From NCBI GenBank assembly GCA_021813085.1, contig JAKAMA010000123.1, positions 1-7,164 of the forward strand: a stretch of 7,164 nt of DNA, given 5' to 3'. Shown here piece by piece: positions 1 to 6,298 of this stretch (the first letter of the stretch is position 1; every line of letters begins with the position of its first letter). A program made the position numbers and the translations under genes. Under the pieces are notes generated by a model. That model was not told the origin of the DNA, searched no databases, and saw only the letters and a list, made by a program, of their open reading frames with translations. This DNA comes from Chloroflexota bacterium (GTDB lineage Bacteria > Chloroflexota > Dehalococcoidia > DSTF01 > JACRBR01).

Positions 1-45
1 CGCGAAGAAGAGCGCGCTGATGATCACGAACACCACATCGCTCAT
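1..45 (-). CDS. Start of a very small hydrophobic protein, possibly kdp-associated (partial)
   Basis: An ATG at 45 opens a minus-strand frame that runs off the window after 15 codons. The visible peptide is MSDVVFVIISALFFA, the beginning of a membrane segment. A G-rich stretch (GGGGGA, about 55-60) lies roughly nine bases upstream and could act as a ribosome binding site. Tiny one-helix membrane proteins, such as KdpF and unnamed relatives, commonly precede kdpA, and the genes just upstream are a KdpD/KdpE-like pair. A Kdp-operon peptide is therefore a reasonable guess. Too little is visible to identify a family, and any one-helix protein would look the same. Confidence 0.5.
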   Translation of the reverse strand, partial: MSDVVFVIISALFFA

Positions 46-59
46 CAAGCAGCATCCCC

Positions 60-83
60 CGGCCCGGTCGTCGGGGCGGGCCG
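60..83 (-). other. Inverted repeat between receiver gene and small ORF
   Basis: CGGCCCG (60-66) and CGGGCCG (77-83) form a perfect 7-bp stem with a 10-nt loop. It lies in the 70-nt gap between the receiver gene and the small left-edge ORF. In the minus-strand transcript the stem abuts the G-rich candidate ribosome binding site. No U-run follows, so it is not a standard intrinsic terminator. It could be a translational or processing element, or a chance result of high GC. Confidence 0.35.
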
Positions 84-115
84 CGCGGCGTCGTGCACGT
101 GCGGCGCTCCCGTCG

Positions 116-514
116 TCACGACTCGTCTGACCATGGCGCCTCCGCATCGCTCGCCGCGGCAGCCGAGGATCCGGTCTCGTCCAGCATGCGGACGAGCGCC
201 AGGATTGGAAAGGGCTTCTGCAGGATGCGTAGCGGCTTGAACTCCTCGATCCGCTTGGGCGAGATCGGCGCCGCGGAGATGACGATTACGTGGAGCCTGC
301 TTCGGTCGAGCGCCGTGAGCCGCCGCAGGACCTCCCACCCTGTCAGGTCCGGCAGATTGACGTCCAGGATGAGCACGTCGGGCCAGCGTTCCGCCATGCT
401 GGCGATCGCCTCGCCGGCGCTCGCGGCGATCGTCGTGTCGTGCTGCCGCGCGCGCAGGTTGCGGGCGATGACATCGGCAAGTGCCGCCTCGTCTTCGACC
501 AGGAGGATGTTCAC
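116..514 (-). CDS. Stand-alone receiver (CheY-like) response regulator
   Basis: A 132-residue protein starting with GTG at 514 and made almost entirely of one receiver domain. It has the acidic pair E7-D8 in LLVEDE, the phospho-acceptor D51 in LILDVNLPD, a Ser at position 80 at the conserved Thr/Ser site, and K100 in QKPF. No DNA-binding or enzymatic output domain follows; the last 20 or so residues are an Ala/Ser/Asp/Glu-rich tail. It should be a cytosolic phospho-acceptor that works by protein contact or as a phosphate sink or relay. It lies 68 nt downstream of the kdpE-like gene on the same strand, suggesting partnership with the same histidine kinase. No clear Shine-Dalgarno sequence precedes the start, but a TACACT box ends six bases before it. 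A partner other than the adjacent kinase is possible. Confidence 0.88.
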   Translation of the reverse strand: MNILLVEDEAALADVIARNLRARQHDTTIAASAGEAIASMAERWPDVLILDVNLPDLTGWEVLRRLTALDRSRLHVIVISAAPISPKRIEEFKPLRILQKPFPILALVRMLDETGSSAAAASDAEAPWSDES

Positions 515-520
515 GGTGCC

Positions 521-542
521 AGTGTATGTGGGAACGCGTCAG
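521..542 (-). promoter_or_regulatory. Candidate -10 box for a leaderless receiver mRNA
   Basis: On the minus strand, TACACT (526 down to 521) ends six bases before the GTG at 514, and no ribosome binding site is visible between them. CTGACG (542 down to 537) lies ten bases further upstream. A TAnnnT box at this distance is what leaderless transcripts show in several high-GC phyla. There is no good -35 at 16-18 bases. Weak evidence. Confidence 0.25.
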
Positions 543-582
543 GAGCGCATCAGGCGCGAGGGGCTGGGCCGTCAGAATGTTG

Positions 583-1281
583 TCAGGATTCCGCATCCTG
601 CGTCAGAAACCGGTAGCCCACCCCGGGCTCGGTCTCGATGAACCGCGGCGCGGCCTGGTCGTCGCCGAGCTTCGCCCGGAGCTGATTGATGTACGTGCGC
701 AGGACATGCCTGTCGTCCATGTACGCACCGCCCCACACGGCGCGCAGGATCATCGGATGCGTGAGCACCTTGCCGGCATGCATCGCCAGGTACGTGAGCA
801 CACGGTACTCCGTCGGCGTCAGGTGCACCGCTCGCCCCGCGATGGAGACCGACCGGCGCTCAACGTCGATTTCCAGGTCGCCCGATACGATGGCCGGCTG
901 CGGGCCACCGCCGGCGCTTCCGCGGCGTAGCGCGGCGCGCAGCCGCGCCAGCAGCTCACCCGCGCCAAATGGCTTCGTGAGATAGTCGTCCGCCCCTTCA
1001 TCGAGGGCAGCGACCTTGGTCGCTTCGTCTCCCAGCACCGAGAGGACGATGATCGGCGTGTCCGAGTCGCGCCGCAGCTCCCGGCAGACGTCTACGCCGC
1101 TCATGTCCGGAAGGACGAGGTCCAGGAGGAGGAGGTCCGGTTTGAACCTGCGGACGGCGGCGAGCCCGGCCGCCCCGTCCTCGGCCTCGTCGACCGTGTA
1201 GCCGTGCCCCTCCAGCGACCGCTTGAGCGCCCGGCGCAATTGCGGTTCATCATCGACGATCAGGACGCGTGCCCCGCTCAC
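583..1281 (-). CDS. kdpE: KdpE-like OmpR/PhoB-family response regulator
   Basis: A 232-residue two-domain transcription factor. Residues 1-120 are a receiver with acidic D10-D11, phospho-acceptor D54 in LLLDLVLPD, S81 and K103 in LTKPF. Residues 130-227 are a winged-helix domain of the OmpR type, ending in the ITETGIGYRF-like motif of KdpE (here IETEPGVGYRFL), with LRTYINQLRAKL as the recognition region. In KdpE proteins phosphorylation drives binding at the kdpFABC promoter under K+ limitation or osmotic stress. The start is GTG at 1281, overlapping the histidine kinase stop by 4 bp (GTGA), typical of translational coupling. A GGTGAG sits only three bases upstream, too close for a good ribosome binding site. 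Assignment as KdpE rests on the wing motif and on pairing with a DUF4118 kinase; another K+/osmotic regulon is possible. Confidence 0.9.
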   Translation of the reverse strand: MSGARVLIVDDEPQLRRALKRSLEGHGYTVDEAEDGAAGLAAVRRFKPDLLLLDLVLPDMSGVDVCRELRRDSDTPIIVLSVLGDEATKVAALDEGADDYLTKPFGAGELLARLRAALRRGSAGGGPQPAIVSGDLEIDVERRSVSIAGRAVHLTPTEYRVLTYLAMHAGKVLTHPMILRAVWGGAYMDDRHVLRTYINQLRAKLGDDQAAPRFIETEPGVGYRFLTQDAES

Positions 1282-2897
1282 GCGCTCACCGTCGCGCGCA
1301 CCGCCAGCGGCAGTTCGATGACGAACCGCGTCGCGGATGGCGAGCTTTCGACCCGCACGGTGCCTCCCGAGAGGGTCACGAACCCCTTGACGATGGCAAG
1401 GCCCAGGCCGCTGCCCTTGACGCGCCTGCTCTGCTCCGCCGCGCGATAGAAGCGCTCGAACACGTGCGGCAGGTCGGCCGGCGGGATCCCCGGCCCCTCG
1501 TCCTCCACCGTGAGTGCTGCCATGGTGCCCGCCGCCCTCGCCCCAAGCTGGATCGACCCGCCAGGAGTCGAGTACTTCGCCGCGTTCTCGATGAGGTTCA
1601 CCAGCGCCTGCAGGAGCAGCGAGCGGTCCGCTTCGATGTACAGTTCCGGGGGTGAATCGATGATCACCCGCCGGTCGCCCGTCACCAGGGCCGTGCGCTC
1701 GTCCGCCTCTTCCAACAGACGGCGCGCGTCCACTGGCCGCACGACAGGAGCGATGACACCGGACTCGATGCGATTGAGGTCCAGGATGTCGCTGATCACG
1801 CGGTTCAGCCGGTCTGCCTGCGAGTCGATCGTCGAGAGGAACGCGTTCACGTCGTCCGGTGACCAGCGCACCGTCGTATCGAGCAGGCTCGATACCGCCG
1901 TCTTGATCCCCGCGAGCGGCGTCTTGAGGTCGTGCGAGATCGACGTCATCAGCGCGGTCTTCATCTCGCCCGCCTGCTTCAGCGCGTCGGCGTGCGATGC
2001 CGCCTGCGACAGCTCCGCGCGCTGCACGCCCAGAGCGGCCTCACCGGCGAACGCCGTCAGCAGTTGGTCGGGGTGCTCGCGAAACGCGCTGACGCCGATG
2101 GGGCCATCGAGCCGGAGCACGCCGACCGTCCGATCCGCGATCCGCAGCGGCACGAACGCGATGCCGTCTTCCATCTCCTTGACCCGGCGCTGTCCGGCCG
2201 GTAGGACGACGCGCACCCGGTGCGCGCCGCTAAGGCTCGTGTGGCCGAGCCGCGTGATGGCGCCCAGCGAGACCGCGCGCTCCGCCATGACGCGCTCCTG
2301 CGCGTCGGCGGCGCGCGATGCCGACGCCCGGCCCGCCGATGCCAGCACCTGGAAGCCGCCCGCCCCGGCGCTCAGGACGCTTGCTCCGGCCGCCGCGAAG
2401 GCGTCGACCACTTCGCTGCAGAGCGCAGCAAGCGCGGCCGTCGGTTCGGTCTGGCCAATGAGGGCGCGGCTCAACCCGAGCAGCACCTGCGTCTCCGCCT
2501 CGCGCCGGCGCGCTTCGTCCGCCGCCCGCCGGGCACTCGAGAGCAACGAGCTGCCGACGACCGAGACGACGAGGAAGACGCCGAGCGCGACCACGTTCGC
2601 CGGCGCCTCCACCGTAAACCGGTAGAGCGGCGGCACGAAGAAGAAGTTCAGCGCCAGGTTCGCAAGGACCGCCGCGAACAGCCCAACCTCCCGGCCCCAG
2701 GTGGCCGAGACCAGCAGCGTCAGGAGGAGGAACAGCAGGCCCTCGTTCAGGAGCCCGACCCGTTCGTGGACCGACGCCAGCGCCGCCGTAAGCGCGGCGG
2801 TGCCAAGGACCGTTGCTACGACCCCGGTGAGCGGCGAACGGGAGGCCGAGCGTGCGCGGAGCTGTTGCACAATCTCATGGTACCGGCGTTCCGGCAT
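1278..2897 (-). CDS. KdpD-like DUF4118/GAF membrane histidine kinase, lacking the KdpD N-terminal domain
   Basis: A 539-residue sensor kinase from ATG at 2897. Residues 25-121 hold about four hydrophobic segments (about 25-42, 50-66, 71-88, 101-121), including LNFFFVPPLYRFTV, a hallmark of the DUF4118 domain of KdpD. Residues about 145-295 resemble a GAF domain. The catalytic core follows: H-box SISHDLKTPL with H322, N-box NLIENAAKYS (N434, N438), G1 DEGPGIP (466-472), F-box near 480 and G2 GSGLGLAI (495-502). It should sit in the inner membrane and phosphorylate the KdpE-like partner encoded next to it. E. coli KdpD carries about 400 extra N-terminal residues (KdpD and USP-like domains), absent here. 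The reading frame stays open upstream to 3848, but that stretch lies over the lyase gene and its Arg/Pro-rich translation is a shadow. A GTG at 2999 is an alternative start. No good ribosome binding site precedes either. Confidence 0.88.
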   Translation of the reverse strand: MPERRYHEIVQQLRARSASRSPLTGVVATVLGTAALTAALASVHERVGLLNEGLLFLLLTLLVSATWGREVGLFAAVLANLALNFFFVPPLYRFTVEAPANVVALGVFLVVSVVGSSLLSSARRAADEARRREAETQVLLGLSRALIGQTEPTAALAALCSEVVDAFAAAGASVLSAGAGGFQVLASAGRASASRAADAQERVMAERAVSLGAITRLGHTSLSGAHRVRVVLPAGQRRVKEMEDGIAFVPLRIADRTVGVLRLDGPIGVSAFREHPDQLLTAFAGEAALGVQRAELSQAASHADALKQAGEMKTALMTSISHDLKTPLAGIKTAVSSLLDTTVRWSPDDVNAFLSTIDSQADRLNRVISDILDLNRIESGVIAPVVRPVDARRLLEEADERTALVTGDRRVIIDSPPELYIEADRSLLLQALVNLIENAAKYSTPGGSIQLGARAAGTMAALTVEDEGPGIPPADLPHVFERFYRAAEQSRRVKGSGLGLAIVKGFVTLSGGTVRVESSPSATRFVIELPLAVRATVSA

Positions 2898-3070
2898 GAT
2901 GCGAGAGTCGTCGGTGCCAGATGCGCGCTGCCAGACGGCAGGCGCCGTCCCCCGGGCCTGCGGCGTGCGAGCCGGGCCAATGCCAGTGACGTGGCTCACC
3001 CGGACGGGCCGTATGGCGGCCCGCCAGCGTTGCGGGCGGCGCGCGCATCCTCCGTGCCGAAGGGCGCCCC
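2898..3070 (-). other. 173-nt leader between lyase and histidine kinase, rich in overlapping hairpins
   Basis: This gap separates the kinase/lyase pair from the two-component genes on the same strand. It holds perfect stems: GACGGC/GCCGTC (2934-2939 with 2944-2949) and CTGCC/GGCAG (2928-2932 with 2937-2941), which share bases and cannot coexist; and CGGGCCG/CGGCCCG (3005-3011 with 3017-3023) and GCCCGC/GCGGGC (3019-3024 with 3032-3037), which also overlap. There is no U-run, so none is a classical intrinsic terminator. I see no convincing -10/-35 pair. It probably contains the end of the upstream transcript and the 5' leader of the sensor kinase. Confidence 0.4.
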
Positions 3071-4492
3071 TCAGCTTTCGTACTGCACGTCGAGGTAGCC
3101 GGTGAGCACGTCGGCGAGCGAGACCTCCGTGTCGATGCGCTGCCCCAGCCCGTAGATCGGCGCCATCAGCGAGCCGCGCGCCGGGTTGGCGCGCAGCTCC
3201 GCGACCGCCGCGCCCAGGTCGGACAGGAAGCGCTCGGCGACGCCGGGCTGGGCCGTCCGCAGCGTGACGCCGAGATGCAGGCCCGCCGGTAGTTGTAACC
3301 CGGTGAGGTTCCAGCCCCGCGCCGACAGCAGGTCCTGCAGCGCGTACGGCCCGAACGTGTCCGAGGTGAACGCAGCGACGAGCAGCGAGTCCCCGAGCAG
3401 CCGCAGCTCCGGGATCGCGGCGATGCCCCCGCGGATCGCCCGGCAGGTGTCGACGATGCGTCGCGTCGCGGCGAGATACCCCTCCTCGCCCATGTCGAGC
3501 ATGGCCGCCCAGGCCTCGGCGCTGAGCGCGCCCGGGCGGCTGCCGGCCATCGTCGGCGAGTTGTAGAGGCCGCCGGGCCAGTCCGTCATCGTGAAGTAGC
3601 TGTAGTGCCGCAGGTGCGCGTTGCGAAAGAGGACGACCGACGTGCCCTTTGCCGCGTAGCCGTACTTGTGCGTGTCGCAGGACATCGAGGTCACGCCCGG
3701 GAGCCGGAAGTCGAACGGCGGCACCGCCTCGCCGAGCCGCTCCGCCCACGGCAGCAGGAAGCCGCCGAGGCAGGCGTCGGTGTGGAACCAGATGCCGTGT
3801 TCGTGCGCCAGCGCCGACAACTCCTCGATCGGGTCGATCACGCCCCACGGGAACGACGGCGCCGACCCGACGATCGCGGCCGTGCGCGGCGTGATCGCGG
3901 CACGCATCGCCGCCACGTCGGCGCGCCCCTGCGCGTCGACGGGCACGCGCACCGCCGTCATGCCGTAGTACTGCGCGGCCTTCGAGAACGCCGCGTGCGC
4001 GCTCGTCGGCATCAGCAACTCCGGCTCCGTGATGGCGCGCTCGGCGCGCGCCTGGTCGCGCGCGCAGCGCATCGCCGTCAGGATGCTCTCGGTGCCCCCC
4101 GAGGTGATCAGGCCCGTCACGCCGCCGTCCTGCTCGCGCGTCGGGCTGCGGTCGCCGCCGAGCATCGTCGCCGTCATCGCGATCACCTCCGCCTCGAAGC
4201 GCGTGGCGCGGGGCCAGACGTCGGGGTGCAGCGGGTTGAGCTCGGCGTTCAGGGCGTAGACCTCGCTCAGGAAGCCGACGAACGCGTCGTCGCCGTGATA
4301 GACGGCGCCGGAGACGTAGCCGTCGTGCCAGACGCGCTGCTCTTCGGCCTTCATCGCCTCGATCTCGGCCAGGATCTCCTGCCGCGGCCGGCCCTGTGCC
4401 GGCAGCCGCGTGTTGGACGGGAAGCGGCCGAGGTACGGCTTCAGCGACTTCTTCACGACACCCAGGACGAGACTCAGTTCTTCACGGCGCAT
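3071..4492 (-). CDS. PLP-dependent lyase/decarboxylase of the sphingosine-1-phosphate lyase type
   Basis: A 473-residue fold-type I PLP enzyme of the group II decarboxylase superfamily. Visible features are SGGTES (131-136, cofactor phosphate binding), H166 in TSAHAAF (ring stacking), D239 in FHTDACLGG (pyridine nitrogen), and SMSCDTHKYGYAAKG (269-283). In the last, K276 is the Schiff-base lysine and K282 a second lysine typical of S1P lyases. GSRPG at 317-321 is also family-like. S1P lyases cleave phosphorylated 2-amino-3-hydroxy compounds by retro-aldol reaction, giving phosphoethanolamine and an aldehyde. No signal peptide or N-terminal membrane helix is present, unlike eukaryotic enzymes, so it should be cytosolic. 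ATG at 4492 is chosen because AAGGAGG lies six bases upstream; it overlaps the kinase gene by 11 bp. The frame's upstream extension to 4792 is a shadow of the kinase gene. True substrate unknown; an amino-acid decarboxylase role is the main alternative. Confidence 0.9.
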   Translation of the reverse strand: MRREELSLVLGVVKKSLKPYLGRFPSNTRLPAQGRPRQEILAEIEAMKAEEQRVWHDGYVSGAVYHGDDAFVGFLSEVYALNAELNPLHPDVWPRATRFEAEVIAMTATMLGGDRSPTREQDGGVTGLITSGGTESILTAMRCARDQARAERAITEPELLMPTSAHAAFSKAAQYYGMTAVRVPVDAQGRADVAAMRAAITPRTAAIVGSAPSFPWGVIDPIEELSALAHEHGIWFHTDACLGGFLLPWAERLGEAVPPFDFRLPGVTSMSCDTHKYGYAAKGTSVVLFRNAHLRHYSYFTMTDWPGGLYNSPTMAGSRPGALSAEAWAAMLDMGEEGYLAATRRIVDTCRAIRGGIAAIPELRLLGDSLLVAAFTSDTFGPYALQDLLSARGWNLTGLQLPAGLHLGVTLRTAQPGVAERFLSDLGAAVAELRANPARGSLMAPIYGLGQRIDTEVSLADVLTGYLDVQYES

Positions 4493-6101
4493 GGCTTCCC
4501 TCCTTCGGGCCGTCCGACGGCAGCGGGCCGCCGTTGAGCCGCGCGTACATCTTGCGCTGCCGGTGATAGAGGCCGGGATACTCCCGGTAGAGCGCGTCGT
4601 AGACGGTGCGGTGCTCCGGGTCGGGTTCGAACGTCGCATCCACGCGCGCGAGCCCGGCGACCTCGTCGTGACGCACGTGGCCGAGCACGAGGCCGGCGAA
4701 CACGGCGGCGCCCTTGACGTTGGCCAGCAGCGGGTCCGCGACGCGGTGCACCGTGCGGTCGAGCACGTCCGCGTGGATCTGGCACCAGACATCGGACGCC
4801 GCGCCGCCGCCGATGAAGCGGATCGCGCCGAGCCGCCGCCTCACGAACTTCTCGGCGGCCTCCAAGGTCCAGCGCGCATTGTAGGCGACACCCTCGAACA
4901 CCGCCCGCACCATGTGCGCCCGTGTCGTGCGCAGCGACAGGTTGTAGAACGCCGCCCGCACCGTGTGGTCGTCGACAGGACAGCGCTCGCCCGCGAGCCA
5001 CGGCGTGAAGATGACGCCGTCGCTCCCGGCAGCCACCGACGCCGCGAGGCGGTCGTACGCGCCGAACCCCTCGGGCGCGGCCGCGCCGTCGAGCAGCCCG
5101 TCCTGCTGGACGATGACGTTATCGCGCAGCCACTGCAGGCAGACCCCGGCGGTCTCGTGGTTGTTGGCCAGCATGTACCGCCCCGGGATCAGCGACGGGA
5201 TGCTCGCCATCTGCCGGCCGACGTCCGTGCGCTTGAACGGCACGTGGCAGCTCAACCACGACGTCGTGCTGATCGCGAGGTGCGGCTCGTAGTCAGCCAC
5301 GGCGCCGGAGCCGATCGAGGCGGAGTACAGGTCCGGCGTACCCGCGACCACCGGCACGCCCTCCGGCAGCCCGATGTCGCGCGCCACCTCCGGCAGCACC
5401 GGGCCGATCACCGAGGCGGTCGGCTGCAGGGGCGGCAGGCGGCCGGCGTCGAGCGTTGACATCGCCACGAGCTGCGGGTCGTAGCGCGCCCCGCCGAGCT
5501 TGCGGTTGTCCGTGAGCCACGAGAGCAGCATCGATGCGGGCGTGCCAGCGACGGTGCCGGTGAAGCGCAGGTTGAGATAGTCCACCGGCTCCAGGAACAC
5601 CTTCGCGCGCGCGTAGACCTCCGGCTGCTCGTGCCGGAGATACAGGATGTGGCCGAGCGGGTCGTTGCCGAGCGGCGACGGCGCGCCGCCGCTCTTGCGG
5701 ATCCAGGTGAGCGCCTTCAGCGGCCCGTAGCCGGCGAAGGTGACGGGGCCCCCGACCACCTTGGCCGAATACGGGCCGCCGCGATGGTCCATCCAGAGGA
5801 TGCACGGGCCGGCTGGCTCGCCGTCCGCGCCGACGGGCACGGTGCTGGCCCACTGCCCGGTGCACGACACCGCCGCCACATCTTCGCCGCGCACCATGCC
5901 GGAAGCGAGCAGCCTGCGGGCCGATGACGTGATCGCCCGCCACCAGTCGGCCGGGTCCTGCACCGCGCCGCCGTCCGGAAGGTGCCGCGTCTCGACAGCG
6001 ATCAGTTCGTGCCCCAGCACCTCGCCGCGCATCGAGACGAGCGCGGTCTTCGGCCCTCCCGTGCCGAGGTCGATGGCCAGGACGTACCGGTCGCGGTCCA
6101 T
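4482..6101 (-). CDS. FGGY-family carbohydrate kinase (xylulokinase-like)
   Basis: A 539-residue kinase with the two-domain actin-like fold of FGGY sugar kinases. The N-terminal phosphate loop is AIDLGTGGPKTALV with D11. SCTGQWAS (79-86) and ILWMDHRG (101-108) correspond to the xylulokinase substrate region. GTPDLYSASIGSGAV (254-268) holds D257, the likely catalytic base, at the site usually written GAGDNAA. The C-terminal signature FIGGGAASDVWCQIHADVL (429-447) binds the adenine nucleotide. Family members phosphorylate sugars or polyols, usually on a primary hydroxyl, in the cytosol. Length is slightly above classic xylulokinases (about 480-500). Nothing else of pentose metabolism is nearby; the only coupled gene is the S1P-lyase-like enzyme, so a substrate other than xylulose is likely. 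The ATG at 6101 lacks a ribosome binding site, but a TATGCT box ends nine bases before it. Substrate cannot be read from the sequence. Confidence 0.9.
   Translation of the reverse strand: MDRDRYVLAIDLGTGGPKTALVSMRGEVLGHELIAVETRHLPDGGAVQDPADWWRAITSSARRLLASGMVRGEDVAAVSCTGQWASTVPVGADGEPAGPCILWMDHRGGPYSAKVVGGPVTFAGYGPLKALTWIRKSGGAPSPLGNDPLGHILYLRHEQPEVYARAKVFLEPVDYLNLRFTGTVAGTPASMLLSWLTDNRKLGGARYDPQLVAMSTLDAGRLPPLQPTASVIGPVLPEVARDIGLPEGVPVVAGTPDLYSASIGSGAVADYEPHLAISTTSWLSCHVPFKRTDVGRQMASIPSLIPGRYMLANNHETAGVCLQWLRDNVIVQQDGLLDGAAAPEGFGAYDRLAASVAAGSDGVIFTPWLAGERCPVDDHTVRAAFYNLSLRTTRAHMVRAVFEGVAYNARWTLEAAEKFVRRRLGAIRFIGGGAASDVWCQIHADVLDRTVHRVADPLLANVKGAAVFAGLVLGHVRHDEVAGLARVDATFEPDPEHRTVYDALYREYPGLYHRQRKMYARLNGGPLPSDGPKEGSHAP
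4493..4505 (-). promoter_or_regulatory. Strong Shine-Dalgarno site of the lyase gene inside the kinase gene
   Basis: AAGGAGG occupies 4505 down to 4499 on the minus strand, with a six-base spacer to ATG at 4492. It lies within the last codons of the upstream kinase gene. It is the best ribosome binding site on the minus strand of this window and fixes the lyase start. Confidence 0.85.
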
Positions 6102-6110
6102 GTGTCGGCC

Positions 6111-6133
6111 AGCATACGCCGCACCGCCGTCAG
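6111..6133 (-). promoter_or_regulatory. Candidate -10 box for a leaderless FGGY kinase mRNA
   Basis: On the minus strand, TATGCT (6116 down to 6111) ends nine bases before ATG 6101, which would put the transcription start at or next to the start codon. No Shine-Dalgarno sequence is present, consistent with leaderless translation. CTGACG (6133 down to 6128) lies eleven bases further up, as also seen before the receiver gene. No -35 match at 16-18 bases. Confidence 0.3.
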
Positions 6134-6253
6134 CCGCACGGGCCGCCCGGCCCCTGCCACCCGGCGCCCGCCCGCGTCCCGTGCCGGCCCGCCGCCGCAG
6201 CGGAGGAGCTTCAGCTCAGTCCCCCGGATAGCGCACCCTGCTCGCGCCACCCT

Positions 6254-6271
6254 CCCGCGCCCGCGCCCGCG
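6254..6271. repeat. Three tandem CCCGCG hexamers
   Basis: Three perfect consecutive copies of CCCGCG lie in the divergent intergenic region. This is probably a simple repeat produced by slippage in GC-rich non-coding DNA; no function is evident. Confidence 0.6.
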
Positions 6272-6298
6272 GTCGGCGGCCTGTTCCCCCAGCCGCGC

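Noticed and set aside
1510..2625. 371-residue plus-strand frame opposite the histidine kinase
   Set aside because: Low-complexity Ser/Arg/Ala translation typical of antisense frames in GC-rich genes; the minus-strand product has all kinase motifs.
2898..3848. Upstream extension of the histidine kinase frame to 3848
   Set aside because: It lies in another frame across the lyase gene, which has strong family motifs there; the extension is Arg/Ala/Pro-rich with no domain.
3071..4492. Glutamate decarboxylase as the lyase's identity
   Set aside because: The paired-lysine DTHKYGYAAKG motif and overall pattern fit S1P lyases better; kept only as an alternative.
3605..4537. 310-residue plus-strand frame opposite the lyase
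   Set aside because: Arg/Val/His-rich shadow translation with no recognisable domain.
4493..4792. Upstream extension of the lyase frame to 4792
   Set aside because: It overlaps the kinase C-terminal part in another frame and is Arg/Ser/Thr-rich; the AAGGAGG before 4492 fixes the true start.
4410..5459. 349-residue plus-strand frame opposite the lyase start and the FGGY kinase
   Set aside because: Arg/Val/His-rich shadow translation opposite two genes with clear family motifs.
6207..6240. tRNA-like D-arm text (AGCTCAGT ... GGATAGCGCA) on the plus strand
   Set aside because: No matching acceptor stem, anticodon stem or T-loop follows; the D-stem itself has a mismatch. At most a chance resemblance or a decayed remnant.
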